Shown: piece after piece, positions 45,501-58,260 of the stretch
How positions within the stretch are numbered: position 1 is the first letter of the stretch
Layout of the letters: each line of letters begins with the position of its first letter
Assembly (NCBI GenBank): GCA_963995505.1
Contig: OZ023197.1
Span: 5,178,121-5,242,120, forward strand
Origin: Hypericum androsaemum
Taxonomy: Eukaryota; Streptophyta; Magnoliopsida; Malpighiales; Hypericaceae
DNA: 64,000 bases
Direction of reading: 5' to 3'
Translations under genes and position numbers: made by a program
The notes under the pieces: model-generated
Told to the model about the DNA's origin: nothing
Seen by the model: the letters and a program-made list of their open reading frames with translations, nothing else
Database searches by the model: none

Positions 45501-48500
45501 CTACCTCCCCATGTCCCCCTTGCCTCCTCTCCAGGATACATCCTCCCTGAAAACACTGCCGTTTTGCGCATTGTACTGCTCAGCCTTCGCAAAGTGTCTT
45601 CTAATAGCTACCATTGCGTCCGTAACATCTGGACACGGAGCGCCAACAAGAATGCCTCCTCTTCCAACAATGTTCATTCCGGCTATTCCCTTGCCGTGCT
45701 GCTGCTGCTGCTGTGGGTTCACTTGAAAACCATTCCTCCTTTGCCTATCGTTGAGATGCTGTTTCATATCTATCGTAAAGGGATGCACCTTGGACTGGCA
45801 ATCTACCAAGCCGCTGCCGCTGCCGATTTCCCTGGGATGAAAAGCCAGTATGCTATTCAAGTTCAGATTGTTACTGATGACAGCAGCCTGCAAGGACTTA
45901 TTCTCCATTCTGGACGATGACGCTTGATAATTGCCAAGTACAGGGTACTTGGATTGAACGATAGCAGCATCAGATAAACATGGATAACCAGTTTGCAAAC
46001 CCCAGAGTTTATCGGTCATCGATCTACTCTCTACCCCAGGATGATTTGAATGATCAACCTTTGGCACGGAGACAATCCTGGCCAATCCGGAATGACCAAT
46101 GACTTTCAGAGTATTATTACCTTGCTGAGCATGACAGATCCCATTCTCTTCAATGTCACAGTTATTGGCAATTTTCCCATTCTCCATAGCGGAAGCATTA
46201 CAGAGGATTTGACCAAAAAGCTTAACATCACGGTTCCTGCAGGGCTTTTCAACCGGCGTGGACCCTGCAATGGGAACAGCACGCTCAGGAACTTCATTAT
46301 TATCACCTTCTGCAGCAGTGGTTTCAAACAGAACCCTTGAAGGCTTCGATTGTAGGGTAACATCATCCATGGTCTTTTTCTCACTGGCCAACTCAGGCCT
46401 CTGATCCGACTGACAAGTACTATGAAACAAAGCTTCCCCAGCCTCAGAAGTTTCCTCATCCAAGGCACTTGCATCAGCATATCCATTCAGGTCAGTTGGT
46501 AGGTTTGCCCTCCCAACGAGACCATCTTGATGCTGCTTTTTACCAACAGCAGCCAATGGCGAGTCTGGGTCCATCTTGGCACGTAACTTGTCTCCACAAA
46601 TGACTGAACCAATCTCAAGGGCACTCGTGTACTCTGTATCACTCCCATCTCCATTTACGTCATCACTCAACGGTGTTCCCAAATTCCCAGGTGTGGGATG
46701 AATTTCATCCAGTCCAAGGCATTTTTTGGCCTTGCTAAAGAACACCTTACACTGGTCCATGGACCTTGTCTTGACGCATCGTGAGATCATTGCAAAATCT
46801 TTCCCATACAATGACACAGCTCTCAAAAATGTGGACTTCTCCTTGTCAGTCCAGTCAGAAGGATCCAGTTCACCAGAACTCTCATCTGAACAAGTGTCTT
46901 CATCAACATTCTGGGTGATTTCAGATGTTGAAGACCACTTGATAACAGCATCAACTCTCTGGCGTTTCTGCTCCCAATAACCTTCGCCAAGATCAACCGA
47001 AGTAGTGATACAAGAACTCAAAGCCTCAGAAGATACTGAACCACATATACCAGCTAAAACATCAGCAGCAACCGTTTCTATCTCACTCCCAAATTCAATG
47101 TTTCTTCGATTGGAAATGCAACCCTCGGCTAATGCTGCTTTAGAATCAGTGCAACCTTTGAGGAAGATTCTACCACAAAATGATTGGCGACCTCTAGCCA
47201 TATTGTCAGCTTCAGCAGCAATTACCGAAGCTGCACCCAAGACGTCCAATGAAGCAGCATTCACTTCACGACTCCATCTTTTACCAACTCCAACCATGTA
47301 GTCCGCATTTGTCTTCACTTGTTTCTTTTTCTTCATGTTCTTAAAACAATCAGATTTATGATTTTTGTAATAGAACTCAACACAATCAGCAGCCGTCTTA
47401 TGATCAAGTAAAGAAGCAATTCTACTGAAATCTTTCCCAAATAAGGCAAGCTTGTCAATAAAAAGCTCTCTCTCTTCAGAAGTCCATGCATTGACCAAGG
47501 CTCTTTCACTTTCAACAGCACAAGGGTCTTCAACAAGACCATTATTTGAAACAAACCGCAAATTCAACTTGTCTTTCTCATCCAGAATTAATGCTGGCAT
47601 CTTTAAAGCATTTCTGTATGGCTTGTTCTGAGAATTAGACAGCAACTTGCCAGTGAAACTGAGAATGTCCTTTGTGGGAAACAAGCTGGACATTCCACCT
47701 GCAGCAACACAAAATTGCAACAAATATTACCAGAAGCCATTATGATCAGGAAATAACAATGAATATAGCAATCAATCCAATGTCAAAACAAACAACAAAT
47801 AATTCCCAGAGGAAACACGCACAACCTCAGGAAACATACTTACCGAAAAACAAAATACAATCTCAGGGAAACATACTTACCGAAAAACAAACTCATGGCA
47901 ACATTTGGCATATGCACCAAACAGTGTAAACTGAAAGGCAGTTCAGAACTCAGAGCTCATAAGAGTCACTTTTACCCAACAATTTGGGTCACTTAAGGAT
48001 TCCCATTACAAGCAAAAAAGAGCCATTATCTGAAACATCAAATTAACCAACACGATGACTATGATAATCATTTCTATTTTTCTCTGACTTCAGTTTTTCT
48101 AATGTTAAAGGAAGACACAGGAGCCAGCATACTTCCTATGCACCAGAGATACCAAAAACCAACTAACATCCATCAAATGTCAGGAAAAAAAGAGAATCCA
48201 TGCTGATGAAACGAAATGGGAAGCCTGATTCAATCAATCACCATGCTGTCACTTTAACACAAAATAATATGTGCAGCAACAGGAAAATGTAGCACTGCTT
48301 GCTATGCCATGAGCCCATGACTAAGTTACTAGGGTCATCCCTACCTACATTACTTCAAGAATGTGAAATCAAAATACCACATTACAACAAACCCTCATAG
48401 ACCTGTCCACCATGTAAAGTTCCTACTGCCTAATCCTTCAGAAATTAAAATCCACCTACTGATCTTATCGAGTATATCACAACTGAACGAAGGTGCATTC

Positions 48501-51500
48501 ACTTCCAGCATGTCGAGGAAATCATATTTAAGCCATCTGACACCTCCATATCGGAAAATCTCACTCGCATTAACAAAACATACAAGGTAATGAATAATGA
48601 CAAATGCATATTAGTTTCTATTTCCGAATGAACAAAGGGCAAGCGGACCTAAGATACACATTAAGGAAAGATGTTGCACAGCTGGAGTGCACCAAATTAA
48701 CAAACTTGTGTAACTCAATATTAGAACACAGTTCAACAAGAGCAAGAAATAAAATACAAAAAAGAGTGTCAAACAGAAGAAACGAGGAATGACTTGAAAA
48801 TGGAAATGATGAGTTAAGGATTTCTTACCAGGAGAATAGAGACGCAAACGAATTCCAGCCCGATGCTTTTGAATGACACTGTGAGGAGATCGTAAGCTCA
48901 ATTCAGATTTCTTCTGGGACTTGGAACGGAATTTGCGCATTGAAAGGGCACATACATCGTCCTTCCACGTTTTCTGAAGGACTTTGAACTTGAGAGCAAG
49001 AACCCTCTCCTTAAATCTTAAGAGCCTCTTCCTTGCAGAGACTTTGTGTTCAATTAATACATCAGGTCTCTGTGATGAAACCTTTACCAGTTCAGAGTAA
49101 TCGATCGTAGATTGATCTGTTGTGAATAACTTGTTAAATACCTCCACTGCTTTGCTAGCAGACTCTTTATTGGATGCTAAGATGAAGCCATATAAGTTAT
49201 CCTCTGCATCAGCAAAAGCAGAAACAGCATTTTTGCTCTCTGTTTGCATGCAACAGTCGGCACCATCTTCACCATCAGTATGAGCTTCTAAGCATCTCTG
49301 TTTTGCAGTAGGTGGTTCGTTCACATCTAAAGTACTTGATTGCTCACTCTGTTTCACCATGTGAGAGACAGAATTTGTTCCAGTAAATGACTCCAGTTCA
49401 ACAAACTTAGAGGTAGCTGTTCCTGGACTATCACTGTCATCATACTTCGGCCTACCCTGTTCTCTGTGAGACGAACTATCACTAGATAAAATTTTCTCTG
49501 TGAGCTCCTTCTCATACGGGACAATAGGTGAGGAACAAGATCTAAGGTCGTTGGCAACCTTCACATTCCCCTCAGCTGTAAGAGAGCTAGAAGTATTCGG
49601 ACAACGCAACCCAGTTCGAGAGTTGCATTTCAGAGACTTGAGTTCATTTTCAAGTGAATCTATTTCGGATTCAGTTACCTCCAGATCTTTGGAAACTTCA
49701 GCCTTCAACAAAAGCAATTTTCTCAAGGTAGTAGACCTAAGAAAAGCAGAATCCCCTGAACCACCCATTTCATCAGCTTGAAGCGCCGAGGCAAGGGAAC
49801 AACCCAAATTAGCCAAAGAACCAATATCCAACTTCTCCAAATTAAAAGCAGATCCCTCAAGATGGCCATGGGACACAATACTAGGAGAGCCACATAAATT
49901 AGAAATATCGTGGTTAGTATTGATTTCCTTGAAAAATGTTTTCTCCTCTACCCCTGCAGAATAGAGGCAATTGCTTAAAATTTGAAACACTGCAAACAAC
50001 ACTCTCACGAAGAAAAAATAGATATAACTTATGGAGCCAACAAGGTGATGCTGAACAGAAAGTTAACCAGCAGGTCGCCAACTGGGCTTGTTGGTTGCAA
50101 ATCTAAATAAAGGTTACTCAATCAAATCAGAAGAAAAGGGAGTAGTCAGAATAACAAGAGTAAGGGTCACAACGCACAAAGTGTCATCCATCTAGGACAT
50201 GTGAGATATAGCCACATGACAAAGTAATCAATAGTCATCTCATTACTTCTCATAAACTATCAAAGAACTAATAAACCACAATCAAAATTCATATTAACTT
50301 GGGAAGCTGCATATTACCTGGAGACGAGCTACAGGCAACAGAGGAAGGAGTTGCAGGGGAAGCACAATCAGAGAAGCCCATCACCCTTAGGCTCCTCTCA
50401 GCTAAGTTTGAGCATTTTGCGGGGGAAGCACAATCAGAGAAGCCCAGCACCCTAGGGCTCTTCTCAGCTAAGTTCGAGCATTGTGAGTTGTTTGGTTCTG
50501 CAAGGCTACAAGAAAAGACCAGTCCATTTTTCTTCCCACCCAGATCAGGGAGTTCAACTTTCTTCTTTTCATACTTTGCTAGTCCTTCCCCCCACCCAAG
50601 GCGTGCCTTTTTCCTGGATGCCATTTCTTCGGAAGACACCACTGAGGTAGCACAAGCCATGGCATCACCAGAAGAAGACTGAACGGGAGCAAGATTACTA
50701 TGCTGCAGCTCAGTTTTTCCATCATTTGAATCAACACCGCCAAGGCTTTTTGAACTGCTTGAATGGCTAAAACCTGATCCTCTAGAAGATATGCTTCCTG
50801 ACCTGGACCATTTGCTCAAAGGCTTCCAATCTAACGAGTTAGCTCTTTGCCCCAAGACCAACCCACTGGTACTGCCCATCTTACCGGTGTCTTTATGATC
50901 TTCAGACTGAGGCTGATCACATGTGCTTACAGAGTCAGATTGGGGGTGTGTTGAGGGAGTATGAGGTGCGGTGCCATCACCTGACTTCTGATCCTTTGTT
51001 ACGTCATTCTGCCAACCCAACATCTGCGAAGATCCATTACTCGTGTCCCAAGAATGAGCTCTCCAATCTCTAGGATTGAAGGAACCTTTATTTTCCCTGC
51101 TGCTTCTACCACCATACTTTCCCTCTCGTGCAACCGATAACCGGAAGTTATCATCTCCCACCATCTTCTCCCCAGACCGAGGGGGCCCAGATTCTTCAAA
51201 AAGATGCCAACCACGACCTACAGACACAATTATCACAAGCATATCTCGCTCAATAACTCCTGCTAGCAGAAGAACATATTACAAAAAGATAAAAAGAAAT
51301 TAACACATGTTCCAGATCTAGAAAAACATATCACCAGGTATACGAAAACTCAGAAACCTTAAACCTCTAGATCTGTTCTGCCCTAGTCCACAAATTCTAC
51401 AGCCTCACCCGAAAAGGGTCCACCAAAACCAACAACAGAAACGAACCCTATGCCAGAAAACCCGACCCGGATATTAAACCAAATAGAAAAAGAACATTGA

Positions 51501-51730
51501 GTACACGTACCAGGAGGCCTGCCGCGGAAATCATTGTGTGGCCCCCATCGCGCGAAATCCCGAACGCCGTTGTTGTGATAACCGGAGAAGGAGGACGACG
51601 AGGACGAGTCCCTCCATCGCCACGACGAAGGGGGAGGCGCCACGGACCCTAGGGACGTGGAGGAGGTGGAGAACTCTGAGGACCTCTCGTGCTTCCTCCA
51701 GTCATACGGAAATGGCTCCGGCGGCATCAA
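45501..51730 (-). CDS. PWR: SANT-domain protein, POWERDRESS/NCOR1-like
   Basis: Four exons on the minus strand: 51730-51511, 51217-50318, 49953-48829, 47698-45501. All borders are GT-AG and all introns are phase 1, giving 1480 residues, somewhat shorter than Arabidopsis POWERDRESS. The N-terminus M-M-P-P-E-P-F-P-Y-D-W and the R-G-R-P-P-G then G-R-G-W-H-L-F-E-E-S-G join, plus the S-W-D-T-S-N and S-S-S-P-G segments, match that family. Two SANT domains lie at about 816-862 (W-T-S-E-E-R-E-L-F, F-G-K-D-F) and 1030-1075 (W-T-D-K-E-K, Y-G-K-D-F). A coiled-coil-like segment precedes them. In Arabidopsis the protein pairs with HDA9 to deacetylate histones and affects flowering, ageing and floral determinacy, so a nuclear co-repressor role is inferred here. 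A 22-residue tandem repeat sits near residues 320-365. A poly-Gln run is near the C-terminus. Confidence 0.93.
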
Positions 51731-52177
51731 ACCCTAACCCTAACAGACAGACAGAAAACGGAAAGAAACCCAAGAGCCTGACTGACCCCTCTCGATCATA
51801 AAGGCTCCGACTTTACCATCCGACATCCACGTGGCGCCAGCGGGGACGTTCCGGGTCCAAGGAGCGTAAAGGTGGGAGCTTTATGGAGCTCCGGACGAAG
51901 ATTGAGGGAGACTGAAGATTAGGGTTTTTTTGGAAGGTTGGTATTGGTTGGAGGAAGGAGAGAAAAAATGGGTTAGGGATGATGGTTAGAGAGAGAAAGA
52001 GAGAGAGAAATTAGAGAGAACGTGAAGAGGGAACAAGAGGAGAGAGAAAGGGTATGTAAGAGAGGGGGAAGAGAGAGATTGGAAATGGTATCCATCCCCC
52101 TCTCAACGGCGATATTCAACCAAATTGGAATGTTGGGTTGGAGTCCGTTGTTTTCCTTTTTCTTTATATTTTTTTTA
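51731..52177 (-). promoter_or_regulatory. 5' region of the SANT gene
   Basis: Upstream DNA includes pyrimidine-rich text on the coding strand (the ctctctctttctctctct type run at about 51990-52080). Such CT-rich leaders are common in plant core promoters. No TATA box stands out. Confidence 0.5.
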
Positions 52178-52825
52178 GGGAAAAGACATTTGGTACCTGT
52201 GGTTACGCGGTTTTTTCGACATGATCCTTGTTTCCAAATGGCTCCCCAAAGACGGAGTAAATATTTCACTATGTAACTGTGTTGGTTGTGCTTTTTTGCT
52301 CATTGCTCATATAGTGGGTTCGAGCCCTTTCATTCATTCCTTTGGACAGCTAAACCTCTTCCTATGATGATTTGTCAGAGCGTGTTAGAGATTAGTATAA
52401 TCTGGATTTTCAATTGATTAAGTGTTCATGGATTTTCAAATTGAGCTTTTTGTGATTAAGTGGCTATGTTGCTCTTGAAAGGGGGTAGAGATAGGCGGCG
52501 GAGGGAGGAGAGAGAGGGAGAGGATGGAGAGAAAGGGGAGGAGGAACAAGAAGAAAAGGGGATATTTTTAAAAACTATAAAAATCTATGAGATTGAAAAT
52601 GATATTTAATTTTGGGCCACCTCATATTATCAACCGGTTAAAAAACTCGACGTGGCGTGCCACCTCATATTGCCAACTAGGTTTGGAGCTAATTTTGGCT
52701 TGGGAGGGGTCCCGAACTTCTGACGCAAAAAACTTGGAAACCTCAGGTTCAATATTGGCATTTCCAAATCACAGGATCATGTCGCAAAAATTGTGTAACT
52801 ACAGGTACCAAATGTGAACTTTTCC
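52178..52825. mobile_element. Mutator-like MITE, 648 bp
   Basis: TIRs begin gggaaaagacatttggtacctgt and, inverted, ggaaaagttcacatttggtacctgt. They stay aligned through the gacatgatcc block for about 90 bp. Flanks are T-rich, so the 9-bp duplication cannot be judged. No gene inside. It lies about 450 bp upstream of the SANT gene start. Confidence 0.8.
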
Positions 52826-53439
52826 TTTTTTTTTGAAAAGGCAAGATATTATTATTTTGGGTTTTGGGATTTAAGGGATGTTTTTAATAAAAAGAAAAAA
52901 CATGTAATTTTTCTCCATTTTACGAGTAGAAATGAGAAAGAGCAATATCCGGGTAGGATATATAATTAGGGGTGTGTATTTGAGATATCCCGATCCCAAA
53001 TACCGAATATCTCGAATACCAAATTTGAAAAAAAAATTCCGATCCCGATCCCAAAATTAATTCGGTATCATACCGAATATGAAATTAAATTCAGGATTGG
53101 GATTTACCTGTAATCCTGAATTTCATATAAAGAAAACATAATTTAACATTAAATTGGAATGACAAACCCTAAATTGGAAAACCCAAATTGAAACCCTAGG
53201 TAAGAGAACCAAATCGAAGCTTACATTGTTTAGTAGGAGAGTTGGTGGTGAAACTTGAAGAGCTCGGCGTGAACCCAAATCGAAACCCTAATCTAAAACC
53301 CCAAATCAAAAAGACAAATCCTAAATTGAAACCATATGTCAAAAACCCAAATGGAAACTTACATAGGTTGGTAGGGGTTTAGATTGGGTACGGAGTGAAT
53401 GAATTGATTCCGGACGGTTTGGAGTGAAGGGGGACCGCA

Positions 53440-53705
53440 GCGGCAAGCGCAGTTATGTTATAATGGCAAGCACAATTATGTGATAATGGTAAGCGCACTT
53501 ATGTGATAATGGCATGTGTATTTGTGACAACGGCAAGTCCCCGTTGATGATATTGGCGCGCATAATTTTTTTCATTTTGGTCCCCCATATTTTAGTATTT
53601 TTGCAAAAAGGTCACACTGGCATGCGTAGTTATGTGATACTAGCATGCGCAGTTATGTGATACTGGCATACGCAGTTATGTGATAATGGCATTTGTATCC
53701 GGCCT
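53440..53705. repeat. Minisatellite blocks, about 26-bp unit
   Basis: Units of ggcaagcgcagttatgtgataat type repeat at 53440-53540 and again at 53618-53700, with spacing and sequence drift. They belong to the hAT-like element interior. Confidence 0.75.
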
Positions 53706-53932
53706 GTGTTTGCGCGTGAATTTTTTCATTTTGGTCTCCGTATTTTAGCGCATTTGCAAAAAAGTCTCCGCGTGTCTTCATTCCAAACAGTTCGGAATAG
53801 TGGCATTCCGTACCCAATCCATACCTAGGTTGATAGGAGAGCTGGGTCGCTCGTGAACCTTGAAGACTTCAAAGTCGAAACGATCTTTTTGAAGGGTATC
53901 TGTATTCGCGAGAGAAGAGAGGAAAAAAAAGA

Positions 53933-55047
53933 GAGAAAAGTCTACTTTAGTACCATATAGTATAGCTCAAAATCACTTTAGTACCTTGTGTTAAAAAATC
54001 GACCAATCGAATCATACTTATTCCAATTAACATAAAAAAGTCCACGGATAGCTGTCCGGACTTGCCAAAGTCCTGCCCGGCCGTGTGGAATAGCCACGCG
54101 GATCTCCTCATTCCCCTTTATTCTCCTCCTCCTCCTCCTCCCGAAACCACACGAGCCCAACCACTCCTAATAACTCCACCAACTCCTGCCGCTTTAATTA
54201 ACAACCCATCCACTTCCTCCACCATCCCACTCCAAACCCCAAACCTAAGCAAAATGGAATCTGAAATGACCGGTCATCCGACCCATGGGAAGCTCTTCAA
54301 GCAGCGGTTGCTCCCACTAGACTGGCAGGTGAAGGCCACTATGTACACGACCCAAGGCTATGGCTCCGGCATCGCCTAGCTCTTCCAGAAGATCTGCATC
54401 AGCTTCGCATCCTGGGGATACGCCATCTTTGCCATCGATCTCCTCGGCCACGGCCGCTCTGACGGCATCTGTTGCTACATGGGTAAGCTTTCTAACCCTG
54501 TTCCGAGCATCGTGTTCGAGCAGGAGGACGGGGAGCTACGGTGGCTCTGGTGATGGATTCTCGATCTCCTCATCACCGGGATTAGGATTATTCCCGACCT
54601 ACGTACATGACCCACGTACACGACCCATGGCTACGTAGACGACCCACGGCTACGGCTCTGATCTGGCCAGTTTAGGCTACTTGCTCGGGCGCCGGGTTCT
54701 TTCCATCTCGAGCTCCTTATCTGATGAGGAATTGAATTAACCAATTAATGAGAGGATTTAACTTAATTATTTTCTGGGTTTTGGTTGTTCAGTTTTCTGG
54801 GTTTTATTTCTGGGAAGAAGGAGGAAGCGTGGAGAGAGAAAGAGGGGAGAGGCCACGTCATTAAAAATTGGTGACGTGGCTTGCTTAGTTGAACGGGCAG
54901 GGTTCGGGCAGGTCGGGAAGGATTCGGGCAGCTGTCCGTGAATTTTTTTTATGTTAATTAAAATAAGTATGACTCAATTGGTCATTTTATCATATGGTAC
55001 TGAAGTAATTTGGGCTATATCACAAGGTATTAAAGTAAACTTTTCCC
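53933..55047. mobile_element. Pack-MULE carrying a lipase/esterase exon
   Basis: TIRs of about 180 bp: gagaaaagtctactttagtacc, and inverted gggaaaagtttactttaatacc. They continue through the aatcatacttatt/aagtatgactcaatt block to the agctgtccg/cggacagct block. The family is the same as at 23684-25142. Purine-rich flanks prevent a sure reading of the 9-bp duplication. No transposase. The gene fragment occupies 54140-54483. Confidence 0.85.
54140..54483 (+). pseudogene. Caffeoylshikimate esterase/monoacylglycerol lipase-like first exon (captured)
   Basis: The frame reads L-L-I-T-P-P-T-P then M-E-S-E-M-T-G-H-P-T-H-G-K-L-F, L-P-L-D, Q-G-Y-G-S, F-Q-K-I-C-I-S-F-A-S-W-G-Y-A and D-L-L-G-H-G-R-S-D-G. 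These are the N-terminal blocks of plant alpha/beta-hydrolases of the CSE/MAGL group, which act in lignin or lipid metabolism. A TAG near 54377 replaces the conserved Trp. Text ends at a donor-like ATGG|gtaagc (54480), the expected end of exon 1. The catalytic serine region is absent. Not functional. Confidence 0.8.
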
Positions 55048-55359
55048 AAAGGAAAAAGAAGAAGAGACCTTGGAGTTTGGACCTTGGAACTGACGTGTGT
55101 TTCTGAGAGGGTGTGGTTTTTTTTTAGTTATATTTATACTTTGGCGAATTACTACTTAGTACTTCAGTATCCGGTAAATTTTAGTATAATATCAGTATTT
55201 ACCAAAATTCTACGGAATATCAAAATTCACAGAATTTTTCTAAAAATCCATACCGAATTAAATTTCGTAACCCGATATACCGATCCCGAACTCCCGAATA
55301 CTAAACAAATCTCGAATATCCCAAATATCAAATCTCATTTGCACACCCCTATATATAAA

Positions 55360-55440
55360 TACGTAGGTCATTACCATCCTTTTGAATGATAGACTGAGAT
55401 TCTTACCTTTATCTTACCATCATTTTGAATGATAGACTCA
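55360..55440. repeat. Short direct repeat, about 45 bp
   Basis: taccatccttttgaatgatagactgagattctta is followed directly by taccatcattttgaatgatagactcagattctta. Confidence 0.75.
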
Positions 55441-55799
55441 GATTCTTATCCTTATCTTTAAAAATAAGGATCCAGGCAGAATTTGAGTCATAAAAAATCT
55501 GGAGGATCAGAGTAACCTGCAGGTCGTGTTATTTAAAAATTATTTTATTTTAAAAAAATTAAACAATTATTTGATTGTTCTCAAATAGCAAACGAGCAGG
55601 TCACGGTATATTTTCATTCATTTTTATTGTGTCCAGTGGAGTCTTGTGTCATTTTTATGTGTTCAGGTCACGGGACAGACTTATACCGTATGCCATGTGT
55701 TTTAGCAGGTACTTGGAGTGGGTCGTGAACAATTGGAGCGAGGACGGAATGGCGAGGAGTGATGGAGTGGAGTTATGTGAAGCTTGGTGGGCGTCAATT

Positions 55800-56930
55800 T
55801 GTTATACAAGAAATTGAGATAATTAAACACACAATTAAATAGTATAGTAGATAAGTAGGATTTCGAATTGAAGATTGGAACACGGAATCTAAACAATCAA
55901 TTACGCAAAGCAGAAGAATTAAAGTTTGTGAGAAAGTAACGAGATTGTAAGCAAATAAAAGAAATCAAAAGCATAAGCAACGAGTTGTGAATTCAATAGA
56001 GACAAACGAGTATGATACCTTATGGCTCAACTACCTATATTGAGATTATAGTTCTTATGAAAGTTTAACTAATACCCGGAGTGTTCTAATGGATCCCTCT
56101 AATGTTTTCGCTCATTAGAGAGATAAAACTAAGATAGCAAAGATCCAAGTTACTAATTAACGCTTTCGCTCATCAATTAGACTTAGAACTATACCAATCC
56201 CAATTATGAAGATTCCTCCTAGCATATTATTCTTACGATATCAAGACGTCTCATTAATACCTAAGAACATGTTAACTGGTTCATCCATCAATTCGAGTGC
56301 CTTTCGGTCCACTCTCATCAATTCTAATAATAACCGAAGTGATCAAGTTAGGTTAAGCATTAAACACACCAATTAACAACTAACGTGAAAGATAATCAAA
56401 CCACAACTCACATAGGTAATCAATCACATATTAGGGCATCGCACTCTAGAAAAATTTACTCGCTAAACATAACAATAAAGTTAGAGATATTAACAAAAGA
56501 CATCATAATGAAAAGTATACGTATAGAGAAAGAAAAGGCTTAGTCATTCGAGCAAGCCTTGCCAATCTCTTCCACATAGCTAAGCAGAATTCTGACTTTA
56601 TTAATCTCTAAAGTTGTCTCAAAGTCGCAGGGAAAGTATGAATAAAACCTAAGAGACTATGGCCTATATATAGCCAACCGTCTAGCTACAAAATAGGAAA
56701 AATTAGAGGAGGTTAACCTAAACTAGAAGTTCCTGAGCTAATAAAAAATGGCCAAATATAAAGAAATAACTTAGACATAATATTCTTAGGCCAAAACATG
56801 GGCCAAAAGTCATTGCAAACCGAAACAGGTCAAAATTTTATCTAAAAAGAAAGTCTAAAAATTCTGGACTCTGGGGACTTGGCACCTGCCAAGGAGGTGG
56901 CACATGCCAGGTGAAGTCTCTGTCGCTTCT
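55800..56930. mobile_element. TG...CA element (probable solo LTR), copy 3
   Basis: It starts TGTTATACAAGAAATTGAG and is collinear with copy 1: aattaaatagtatagta, cgctttcgctcatcaatt, the tatatatagccaa TATA-like site near 56665. The end is truncated. After about 56930 the sequence switches to a LINE ORF1 fragment, so no closing CA or 5-bp duplication can be read. Confidence 0.8.
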
Positions 56931-56949
56931 TTGGCGCCCTTCAGAGCAG

Positions 56950-57420
56950 TATACCCCTCTTTGCAGTGCCGTTCTGGGTTCAAATTTACGATTTACCCCT
57001 GGGATAGCTCCGATAGTTTCCAGGGAAAGTACAAGCGGGTCCGGGTTATAGTTGATGTTCGAAATGCGCTTCCATGCCAGAAATGCTTTTCAGTTACAAG
57101 GAGGTACGGTGATCATGGTGTACTTCAAGTTTGAGAAACTATAGTTTTTCTATTATAGTTGCGGTTGCCTCGGTCATTTGGACAAAGACTGTGAGTTGAC
57201 CAATGACGATGATCCTCCTTTGCTAACTGATGCCTATGGAAAGGTGGCTTAGGCCTTCTCCCCAAAAGTCGCGGCGTGTATCTGAAAGGGGCTGGGCTCC
57301 CCCATCTGTTTCTCTTTTTTGTCAGCCTTTCGGGACAACTACTAACTCTGATTCAGATAAGGTGGTTGCTGAGGATTTCTTGACGTTAATGATAGTTTTT
57401 TTTCTTAATGTCGTTTAATG
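56950..57420 (+). pseudogene. LINE ORF1-like fragment (DUF4283 and zinc knuckle), copy 2
   Basis: V-P-F-W-V-Q-I-Y-D-L-P-L-G (56965-57003), G-K-Y-K-R-V-R-V-I-V-D-V-R (57022-57060), Y-G-D-H-G-V-L-Q (57108), then a knuckle with C-G-C-L-G-H-L-D-K-D-C-E-L (57160-57200) in a shifted frame. It is the same family as 31740-32640 but in opposite orientation. Confidence 0.8.
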
Positions 57421-57780
57421 ATATTCGTGCTAGATCGCATAATCAAGATTCGAATAGTATGAATGGTATTATTAGCAGTCTATTTTATTTATCATTTTAA
57501 CCTAACTCCGAATTAGAAAATTTGTTTTCACTTATATCTCGCTTTCCTGTTTACTGTAATTGTTATTTTTGTGTTGTTGCACTAGTTAGAAATGTGATTG
57601 GTTGGATGGGCTGATTTCTATAAAGTTTTTATATGTATTTGATCGACTAATCGAGATTCAAATAATAAGAACTGTATTATTAGCAGTCTATTTCATTTAG
57701 CATTTTAACCAAATTCCTGGAATTAAAAAAATTGTTTTCACTTTTATCTCACTTTCCTATTTACATGAGTGGATTCGGTA
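57421..57780. repeat. Direct repeat of about 125 bp, 210 bp apart
   Basis: attattagcagtctatttta... gttttcacttatatctcgctttcctgttta (57463-57556) recurs at 57675-57765 with small changes. Confidence 0.75.
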
Positions 57781-58260
57781 TGGGTACTAATAGGCTTAGC
57801 CCGTACCGTACATGATTTAATCATGTTCATTGATCTTGATGACTAGACGCACGTCAGAAATCTGACATTTATAATTATCTAGGGATATTTTTGTCATTTA
57901 CCCCCTTTACCTTCCTTCCTTATCTCTCTCTGTCTCTTTCCTCTCTGTCGTTCTCCCTCATTATATCTCCCTTTTTAGTTTTTCCTCTCTGTCTCCCTCA
58001 TTTTATCTCTTCCATACCATTCTCTCTCCTCTCAACCCAGCTTTCTCTAAATAAGAACATTTTATAGCGACAGAAAGGAATTTTTTTAAGGGAAAATGAT
58101 GTTGGCGTTTGACGAGTACGGGAGGTCATTTATGATAATCAAGGGGCAAGAACAGAAGAGTGGCTTCGCGGCCTCGACACTCAGAAGGCGAACATCGGCA
58201 GACCGGAGTTTGATTGTGAAGAAGGGGCGACGGTGAGAAGCGGTCCAGAGGTTTCGATTG

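Larger units (their letters stand above)
52967..55351. mobile_element. hAT-like element with nested Pack-MULE
   Basis: Ends TAGGGGTGTG at both sides, with subterminal inverted copies of gatcccga/tcgggatc and accgaata. The 8-bp duplication is tatataat versus tatataaa (7 of 8). No transposase. Its interior is interrupted by the Mutator-like element 53933-55047 and carries two minisatellite blocks. Confidence 0.8.

Noticed and set aside
45501..51730. Plus-strand open frames across the SANT gene (for example 45486-45920, 46050-46340, 49500-49781)
   Set aside because: They are shadows of the minus-strand exons. They have no splice support, and the minus strand shows SANT domains and clean introns.
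52280..52340. tRNA-like B box (gggttcgagccct)
   Set aside because: No matching A box at the right spacing and no cloverleaf. It lies in a TIR element.
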